Assembly: GCA_018340805.1 (NCBI GenBank)
Contig: JACMZG010001863.1
Span: 22,043,049 to 22,107,048, forward strand
Direction of reading: 5' to 3'
DNA: 64,000 nucleotides
Origin: Microvelia longipes
Lineage: Eukaryota; Arthropoda; Insecta; Hemiptera; Veliidae
Each line of letters begins with the position of its first letter. Position 1 is the stretch's first letter. Shown here piece after piece: positions 56,251-64,000 of the stretch. The notes beneath the pieces are model-generated. The model was not told the origin of the DNA. It worked only from the letters and a program-made list of their open reading frames with translations, and ran no database searches. Made by a program: the position numbers and the translations under genes.

Positions 56251-57224
56251 GGGTCCATCATCTTGGTCTATTTAAAATGCTTTGCTCAATACGGAGGGAA
56301 CAAAAATCAGGGTGGAAAGTTAAGGTTACTGTCTTCGAACGGTAAACGCGGAAACTTGCTTGGTTTTTTCGGTTCCGCTTCTTCTTCTTGGCTACAGCTC
56401 TGGGCTTAAACTCTATGGTTCCCGTCGGCTTGCGGCCTAAGGAACAACAAAGAAAATGGGGTTACGTAACTACTCTGTTTCCTCCCTTGGTACTAAATAC
56501 TATTCCTAATGGCCTTAACTTATTTTCAACTTATATTCATTACTTTTTCTTAAAAACTAAGTTATTAATTTGTGACTAAATTTACAAATTTCATTCCTAA
56601 GAATTTTTCATAGGTGTTTCTTTTGAAAAAGGTTAAATAATTATAACTATATTTGCATTAGCATGTATTTATGTATACTTATTATTTCATGGATGTTAAA
56701 TTATACATATTATTAACAAAATGAAAGGGGATATGGAGGATAAATAAGGATATAATTGTTTATTATTAAATCTATAGAGCTGCAAGGTCCTTCTTTTCAT
56801 CTGCAATGCTAAAGAAGTTCATCATAAGGTCATAGCGTCATCAAATTATTATATAACTTTTTGAATACAATGTTCTAGGTCCATGATAGTTTTAGTATCA
56901 ATTTTATATATTTTAAAATTTGTGCAAAGATGGTAAAAATATGTGATTGTTATCAAAAAGGCTAAATGCTTTAATGGTTATATGCCTACCAAACTTGATT
57001 CTTTGCTGTTGTAAAGAATCTAATAAAAACGAAGGGGGCTTTTGGATTTGATTTTTAAAGATAAATGTAGATTTACATATGCTGAAACGTGGATATTCTA
57101 AGAAAGCTTAACATGATTACGTGGATCCTAGCACTATAATACCTCATTCGTTAGAAACGCACCAATTCTGCAGTAGAGCGCGTTATTGGATGTTATGATG
57201 TCCTCGACCAGTGGTTTCCAACCT
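56251..57224. other. Intergenic, unassigned
   Basis: No gene recognised. Open frames here are short with no family resemblance. Confidence 0.35.
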
Positions 57225-57990
57225 TTTCAATTTTCCTTAGGTATACCGTACGTATGTAGAAAAAGTATTTTGTTTGCAAAACAATTCGAAACCAGAATTT
57301 TAACTGTATTGTCCGTTTTAGGTGTATTTAAGTTCGTTTAAATTCTCCTGAGTTATTTCTCAACAAGTTGTTTGTCTGTATGTGTGTCATTTCGTGGCTC
57401 CTGGGGTATTTATGCTAGAGAGTTGAAACTTGGTACAAAAATTAATTTTAGGTCTATTTCTGCTATCCGGATAATATTTTTTTATGACGTCATTAACGTT
57501 TTTTATAATGACTCAGCAAAAATGTAGAAAATTCATAAATCGCGGTAAAATTTTTTGATTGGGTTGAGATTTGGTGGGCATATAATCATATATAAGCCCA
57601 ACCTATATGTGGAAAGTTTCATCTCATTATCAGCTTAAATTTTAATCAAATTACTTGTATACGTTTATTTATTATATTAAAAAAATCGAAAAATAATCCT
57701 CTTTATTTAAAATTTGGTACAAGTGTCTCCCTTTACGTAATAAATAAGTATTGTAAGTTTCGTTTATATACGGCAACGACAAGTATATTAACGGTTTCTG
57801 ATGGATCATAAAAGTTAAGCAGCATCGAACGAGGTCAGTATCGCTGGAAATAAAACTAATGTAATTACTATCTGAGGACGAACGAAGCGAGTCCGAACAC
57901 GTGTTGCTGTATAAAGTTGGCGAATCGTATATTCGGAGGACTAGCAAAGCGAGTCCGAAGTAAGGAGAATGAGCGCAGCCAATATATCCG
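57225..57990 (+). repeat. 5S-like dispersed repeat, most complete copy
   Basis: Starts TTCCTTAGGTATACCGTACG and keeps all blocks including the 5S segment. 57798-57852 has GATGGATCATAAAAGTTAAG, CAGCATCGAACGAGGTCAGT and CGCTGGAAATAAAAC, and upstream ATACGGCAACGAC may be the start of the 5S part. Downstream are GAGGACGAACGAAGCGAGTCC and a second variant, GAGGACTAGCAAAGCGAGTCC. Confidence 0.78.
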
Positions 57991-57999
57991 TCCGGTTAG

Positions 58000-59219
58000 A
58001 AGAAGTCACTAATGTAATGGGTGTCGTATATTATTTTACCCAGATATTCTTTGCGTCCAACAAAAACCCTCCCAGGGGGTCGCGAAGAATAAATAATAAT
58101 AATAATAGTACAGTCATTGACCGAAAAAATTCCACCTCAAAATGGGTGGCAAACACCCCCAGGAAAAAGCACCCTGTGGGTCAAGGTTGAGGTAAGCTAA
58201 TTCCAAATTTTCAAGTCATTCCATCGATAGTGAAGCAATCGGAGTATTATGCTTCATTGACTGTACTATAAAATTCGTTTATTTATAGAATAAAAAAACA
58301 TGCTAAATTAATATAAATTAGTATTATAGCTATTTACAATAATTTTATTATTAGAGCTACTATCTAACTTATTATTGGAGAGAAAATAAACATTTTTAGG
58401 TACTGTGCGTCTCTCACCTTAAAGCAAGTTTGGAAGAAAAATTTACTTTTACTGACCCACTCAATATTCAACAGTTAAATACACCGACTTAGTAAATTTT
58501 ATAGAGCGTTCTCAAATATTTATCAATTTTTCCACTCCCACCCTTTTATTTTTCTTATCTGCGATTATTCACTTTAATATTTTAAGATAACATGATATTA
58601 AAATGAGTCCCACTTGTTGCCTTGTTTGCCTTGGTGTATTAATATAAAATATATTGATAAGGGTTCTACAAATTGATGAAATCACTCCTCCCCCACTAAA
58701 TTACTCCTGGACAGAAATATTTATTATTAGATTAGCTATATTAGCAATTTTGATAATGATAATATTAATAAAGTTATAAAATTTATTGCTAGTCGTTAAT
58801 ATATCAAGTTATTAGTGAGTTAAAGTGGGTTAAAATGCCAGTTAATGAGTCTAGCTCATCAGGGCCGCCGCCTCCAGGTGCCACTGTTGATTTTAAAACA
58901 TTATTTGGGTAATCACTTTTGATATAAATTGTATTAGATGTGTGGTAGAGCCGTGTGATTACGATAATACTGATATATGATATGGCAATGATTTTAAGCT
59001 TAACATACCTGGGTCAATTTGAATGAGATATATATCCACACCATACAGCAATTGCTCAACTTATGGTGCAGCATGTGATGTGAATGTTACATGATATACT
59101 ATGTAATGTACGCACATCATACTTTATACTTATTTTCTCTATGACTGTTGGTCAATCCATGAAAAACCGTAACACTGAAATTTGCTTCTATAAGGAGTCC
59201 CCTAATTATTTTTTCATTA
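58000..59219. other. Intergenic, unassigned
   Basis: AT-rich; no gene recognised. Confidence 0.35.
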
Positions 59220-61665
59220 TGGTAAGCCAACTATCCCAGATAGTAAGTACAGCATGTAAGCTCATGAGCAGTAAGTACTGCATGTAGCCAACAGTAAGTA
59301 CTGTCATTGTACCCAGCAGTAAGTACTGCATGGTAATCCAACAGAAGTACTGCATGTAGCTCAACAGTAAGTTACTGCACTAGCCCAGCAGTAAAGTACT
59401 GCATGTAGCCCAACAGTAAGTACTGCATGTAGCTCAACAGTAAGTACTGCACGTAGCCCAGCAGTAAGTACTGCATGTAGCCCAGCGTAAGTTTACTGCA
59501 CGTGCCTAGCAGTAAAGTACTGCATGTAGCGCCCAGCAGGTAAGTACTGCATGTAGCTCAGCAGTAAGTACTGCATTTGTTAGCCCAACAGTAAGTACTG
59601 GCACGTAAGCCAGCAGTAATACTGCATGTAGCCCAGCAGTAAGGTTACTGCATGGTAACCCAACAGTAAGTACTGCACGTAGCCAGCAGAAAGTAACTGC
59701 ATGTAACCCAAACAGTAAGTACTTGCACGTAGCCAGCAGTAGTACTGCATGTAACCCAACAGTAAGTACTGACGTTAGCCAGCAGTAAGTACTGCATGTA
59801 ACCCAACAGTAAGTACTGCATGTTAGCCCAGCAGTAAGTACTGCATGTAAACCTAAGCAGTAAGTACTGCATGTAGCTCAACAGTAAGTACTGCACGTAG
59901 CCCAGCAGTAAGTACTGCATGTAGCCCAGCAGTAAGTACTGCATGTAGCCCAGCAGTAAGTACTGCACGTAGCCTAGCAGTAAGGTATTGCATGTAGACC
60001 CAGCAGTAAAAGTTACTGCACGTAGCCCGCAGTAAGTACTGCATGTAGCCCAGCAGAGTAAGTACTGCATGTAACCCAACAGTAAGTACTGCATGTAGCT
60101 CAACAGGTAAGTACTGCATGTAGCCCAGCAGTAAGTACTGCATAGCCTAGCAGTAAGTACTGCATGTAGCCCAGCAGTAAGTACTGCACGTAGCCCAGCA
60201 GTAAGTACTGCATGTAACCCAACCCCAGTAAGGTAACTGCATGTAGCTCAACAGTAATACTGCACGTAGCCCAGCAGGGAAAGTACTGCATGTAGCCCAA
60301 CGTAGTAAGTACTGCACGTAGCCCAGCAGTAAGTACTGCATGTAGCCCAGCAGTAAGTACTGCATGTAACCCAACAGTAAGTACTGCATGTAGCTCAACA
60401 GGTAAGTACTGCACGTACCCAGCAGTTAAGTACTGCATGTAGCCCGCAGTAAGTACTGCATGTAGTCCTAGCAGTAAGTACTGCACGTAGCCCAGCAGTA
60501 AGGTACTGCATGTAGCCCAGCAGAAGTACTGCATGGTAGCTCAGGCAGAAGTACTGATGTAGCCCAACAGTAAGTACTTTGCACGTAGCAAACAGTAAGT
60601 ACTGCACGTAGCCAGCAGTAGTACTTGCCATTTGTAGCCCAGCAGTAAGTACGTGGCATGTAACCAAACAGTAAGTACTGGCAATGTATCCCAACTGAAA
60701 TTACTGCATGTAGGCTCAAACCAGTTAAGTACTGCAAGCGAGCCGAGTAAAAAGTACTTGCATGTAGCCCTAGCAGAGTACTGCAGGTGTAGGGCCCAGC
60801 AGTAAGTACTGACGTAGCCTAGCAGTAAGTATTGCATTGGCCCAGCAGGTAAGTACTTTGCCACGTAGCCCAGCAGTAAGTACGCATGTAGCCCAGCTAG
60901 TTAAGTTTCATGTAACCTAACAGTAAGTACTGCATGTAGCTCAACAGTAAGTACTGCACGTAGCCCAGCAGTAAGTACTGCATGTAGCCCAGCAGTAAGT
61001 TACTGCATGTAGCCAGCATAAGTAACTGCACTAGCTAGCAGTATAGTCTATTGTCATGTTAGCCCAGCAGTAAGTACTGCACGATAGCCCAGCAGGTAAG
61101 TACTGCATTGTAGCCCAGCAGTAAGTACTGCATGTAACCCAACAGGTAAGTACTGCATGGTAGCTCAACAGTAAGTTACTGCATGTTTAGCCCAGCAGTA
61201 AGTACTGCATGTAGCTCAGCAGTAAGTACTGCATGTAGCCCAGCAGTAAGTACTGCACGTATAGCCGCGAGGCAGTAAGTACTTGCATGTTACTCCAACG
61301 TAAGTACTGCATGTTAAGCTCAATACAGTAAGTACTGCACGTAGCCCAGGCAGTAAATTACTGCATGTAGGCCGAGCAGTCAAGTACTGCACGTAGCCCA
61401 GCAGTAAAGTACTGTCATGTAGCCCAGCAGTAAGGTACTGCATGTAGCCCAGGCAGGTAAGTACTGCACGTATTCCTAGCAGTAAGTACAATAGCCATGT
61501 AGCCCAAGCAGGTGTACTGCACGTAAGCCCAGCAGTAAGTAAACTGCATTGTAGCCCAGAGTAATACTGCAGGTAGCCTAGCAGTAAGTACTGCATGTTA
61601 GCCCAGCAGTAAGTACTGTCATTGTAGCCTAGCAGTAATACTGCATGTAGGCCTAGCAGTAAGTA
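59220..61665. repeat. 24 bp satellite array, about 100 copies
   Basis: Unit GTAGCCCAGCAGTAAGTACT plus GCAT. Common variants are GTAGCTCAACAG, GTAACCCAACAG and CGTAGCCTAGCAG. The pair GTAACCCAACAG then GTAGCTCAACAG recurs near 60070, 60220, 60370, 60912 and 61135, hinting at a higher-order period near 150 bases. Indels are very frequent. Leu/Tyr/Gln-rich frames on minus are translations of the repeat. Confidence 0.95.
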
Positions 61666-63278
61666 TGGAGATGAGCTCTTATATGAATGCGCTCACGTCA
61701 AAATATTTAGAAAATTGCACAAATTCCAGTTTTCTTGTATTCAAATTTTCCTAAAATTGAGAGTTTTTTCGTCAAAATCGCGATGAATACAACTTTGAAG
61801 TTATGAATTTGTTGTATCCCAAAAATCACTAAATCGCCCATTATTTTTTCAAAGAAAAATTCTGCTAACTTTAGCATAAAGAATTGTTTCGAGTTGTTTT
61901 TGAAAGAGCCATAACGTTTGGTAGCAGTTCATCCGATTTTTGATGACTAAACACTCGTTTTTTACAAAAAATGTAATCACTTTTAAAAAATTGTTCTTCT
62001 TTCCTGTTTTGCACAAGCCCCACAGGAAACCACTTATTTCAAGAAAAATGAAATTTGTGCGATTTTTATTAAATTTTGAGCATGCGCCAATCATATTGAA
62101 GGGCTCCATTCTCGATTGGCAGACTATGTTTTTTCTTCATATTTTAAGGCATTTTCAGAAATATTTGGTTTGAAGTAGTTGCAAAATGAGTCACATTTTT
62201 CAGGTCCGGCTCTTGGACTTAAAAGCTTAAGGAGGTATTACTTCGGTCCCGCTACTCTTGATTATAAAAGAATCCCTTATTTTCTACCCTAATTGTGATT
62301 TTATAATGTCAACCTCACAAAAAAATCCCGCGCACGCATATACTACTAATCAACTTCTTTTCTTGGTCTTTTGATGCTTTTACCAAAATCATTAAAAGAT
62401 CAATCTTCTAATCATCAAGAAGAAGATCATCTTCTTCCAATCATCTTTTATTACATCATCCATTCGTCTGTTAAAAAAAGTTTTACCTTAGACTTGAGTC
62501 GCAATTTAGCTTATTAGTTAAAGTATTTCAGAGCAAGGTCTCATACATTTCTTAACATAATATATATTATAACCACGTTAAAAGGAATTAAAATGACGGA
62601 CAGGTCAAGAAGAGTGTTCGGATAGCTCTATAATATGTTATATATTTTCTGAAAGGACTTGCCAAGTAGGTAAAGAATGTGATATTGGTTTATTTGTTTT
62701 TAAAACATTCTAACCCAGTTATTTGTAGAATAATTTTAATAGAAGAAGTAGAATTATTTTAAAAATTATTTGTTTTTAAGGTACGAATATCTCGAAAATT
62801 CATGTTTATAGCTCCTATCACTAAAAGTTTTAATGTTAACGACTAACTTTTCACCAAGACTTTTAAATTTTTATTTTAAATTTAAATTTTTAAATAAGAG
62901 AGGGTATTTGATATTCCATGAAGATTTTTGGCATTTTTAAAAGGCTTTTGTGATGAAATGCCATAACATATTAAACATTGTTAGTTTGTGTGAACAACGT
63001 ATAACGTAATATTAAATTTCTTAGGGTCCATTCGTATTATTCTCAGCCTGGCAGAAAATTTTTAAATTTAAGCGCCAAAGAACACATGCGTGCGCAACTG
63101 AAACTTATCAGCTTGTACCTAGCGCTTCTAGCGGTTAGCCCAAGAAAGAGTTCATTTAATCATTTTCTTTTTTTTGTTTTTACTTTACTCTTGAAATTAA
63201 TTTCCCTGATAAACTTTTACAATTATTTTATTGTGTATTTTGTTTGATACTAATTGAAAGGAATAATTTGAACACAGG
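61666..63278. other. Upstream region of MED15, partly unassigned
   Basis: 61666-62250 is AT-rich sequence of unknown origin next to the satellite. The MED15 promoter probably lies in 63030-63160, where the only GC-richer stretch occurs (AAGCGCCAAAG, ATGCGTGCGCAAC, GTACCTAGCGCTTC). No TATA box is convincing. Confidence 0.4.
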
Positions 63279-63337
63279 ATGTCGGGGGAGGAGAACTGGA
63301 GAACACCGAGTTTCCGCCAAAGTGTCGTTACGAAAAT
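63279..63337 (+). CDS. MED15: Mediator subunit 15, first coding exon, 3' partial
   Basis: ATG at 63279-63281 opens MSGEENWRTPSFRQSVVTK plus two bases, ending at donor GTAAGC (63338), phase 2. The pattern of an acidic lead, W-R-T/S-x-x-F-R-Q-x-V-V/L-x-K-I matches the start of the KIX domain at the N-terminus of MED15 (Drosophila Arc105). MED15 is a tail subunit of Mediator that links transcription activators to RNA polymerase II in the nucleus; the KIX domain binds activators. The rest of the gene lies beyond the window. Short match, but distinctive. Confidence 0.72.
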
Positions 63338-64000
63338 GTAAGCAAGTTGTTTTATTTGTCAAACAAGACACATATTTTTAATCTAATGATCGCAATAGAG
63401 TTGGTTTTTTTTAAACTTTGACTTGACTATGCTTAATAAGAAGTATTACTCTATGTATTGTAGGTTTATTGTAGTTCCTCTCTTGGTTGTTACCGGCTAT
63501 AGGTTCACCTAAAGTAATGTGAAAGTAAGAGCAAAGCATTGGGGATAATTACTCACAGCGTATCAAATCCGTGGATCTGATTCAGTCCTCAGTATAAACA
63601 ATTAGTACGTTCACACACACTTCTAGATCCGTGAATTGTATGGAATACGATCTCTCAATAATGTTAGCTGTATGAACCATGCGGAGGGGATCCGATCGCA
63701 TACGCTAGAACTAGGGAGATGGAATCTTAATGGATACCCCCGATACGCTGTATGTACCTTTAGAGACGATCGTATTTAACGGATAACCTTCTCGTCGAAC
63801 TTTTATTTCACTTCTATATTACCGTTCTTGATCAAATAACTTTTGGAATATTTTTTTTTTAGTGTAACTTTATTATTATGCTAGAAACACAATTTAATTA
63901 AATATATTTTTTTGTTTTAAACTTTCTTAAAACCAAAAATAGACCTTCCCTATAAAAGACACCATGTTTTGGCGGGATCAGTTATCACGTAATCTCATTC
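63338..64000 (+). other. MED15 intron 1, start
   Basis: Intron sequence. CAGCGTATC at 63557-63565 and GATACGCTG at 63742-63750 could be the tips of a small TIR element of about 195 bases, but the arms diverge after nine bases. Confidence 0.45.

Noticed and set aside
57798..57852. Functional 5S rRNA gene
   Set aside because: Only the promoter-like half is recognisable, with many substitutions, and it lies within a dispersed repeat.
59645..61596. Minus-strand frames with repeated Gln-Tyr-Leu-Leu-Leu-Gly-Tyr, like a repeat protein
   Set aside because: The 24-base unit is a multiple of three, so long frames arise automatically; frames shift at each indel and no start or splice context exists.
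63557..63750. Small TIR element in the MED15 intron
   Set aside because: Only nine bases of CAGCGTATC pair at the tips and no target duplication is visible; too weak to call.

Overview
The window is nuclear DNA of an animal, almost certainly an insect. It is AT-rich, its protein-coding genes are short exons with GT-AG introns, and most of the rest is transposable elements, microsatellites and satellite DNA. One gene belongs to a secreted C-type lectin family best known from insect cuticle. The order or species cannot be told from the sequence.

Three host genes are recognisable. At the left edge, on +, are the last three exons of the La (SSB) RNA-binding protein (1-2649). On the minus strand is a complete four-exon secreted C-type lectin of 226 residues (25767 down to 6123). 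Its start and signal peptide are separated from the rest by a 17.7 kb intron packed with mobile elements. At the right edge, on +, is the first coding exon of Mediator subunit 15 (63279-63337), which runs off the window.

Layout: 1-2960 La; 2970-6040 intergenic with a repeat copy; 6045-7960 lectin exons 4 to 2; 7961-25649 lectin intron 1. That intron holds a foldback MITE, a GC-rich tandem repeat, a Penelope-type terminal repeat with a hammerhead motif, a 3.47 kb TIR DNA transposon with a decayed transposase, a large tRNA-headed poly(A) retroposon and a 911 bp element with an 8 bp target duplication. From 25650 to 31560 come lectin exon 1, its upstream region, a MITE containing a nested SINE, and a hairpin minisatellite. 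31568-32948 is a 5'-truncated Penelope-like retroelement flanked by 267 bp inverted arms. 34195-40989 is a 316 bp satellite array with an internal inversion. 41000-55120 is repeat-rich with no host gene seen. 55128-61665 holds three further tandem arrays, two of them rich in indels. 61666-63278 is unassigned sequence and the MED15 upstream region.

The most notable observation is a set of self-cleaving RNA motifs. Each 316 bp satellite unit carries a full hammerhead ribozyme core with a loopless palindromic helix I. The satellite's one clear orientation switch lies within a few bases of the predicted cleavage site, which suggests an RNA-templated (retrozyme-like) history. Both arms of the Penelope element, and a second Penelope-like fragment, carry hammerheads of a different layout. 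A second notable system is a dispersed repeat family of about 0.6-0.9 kb that contains a 5S rRNA-like (Pol III internal promoter) segment. The satellite array is inserted inside one of its copies.
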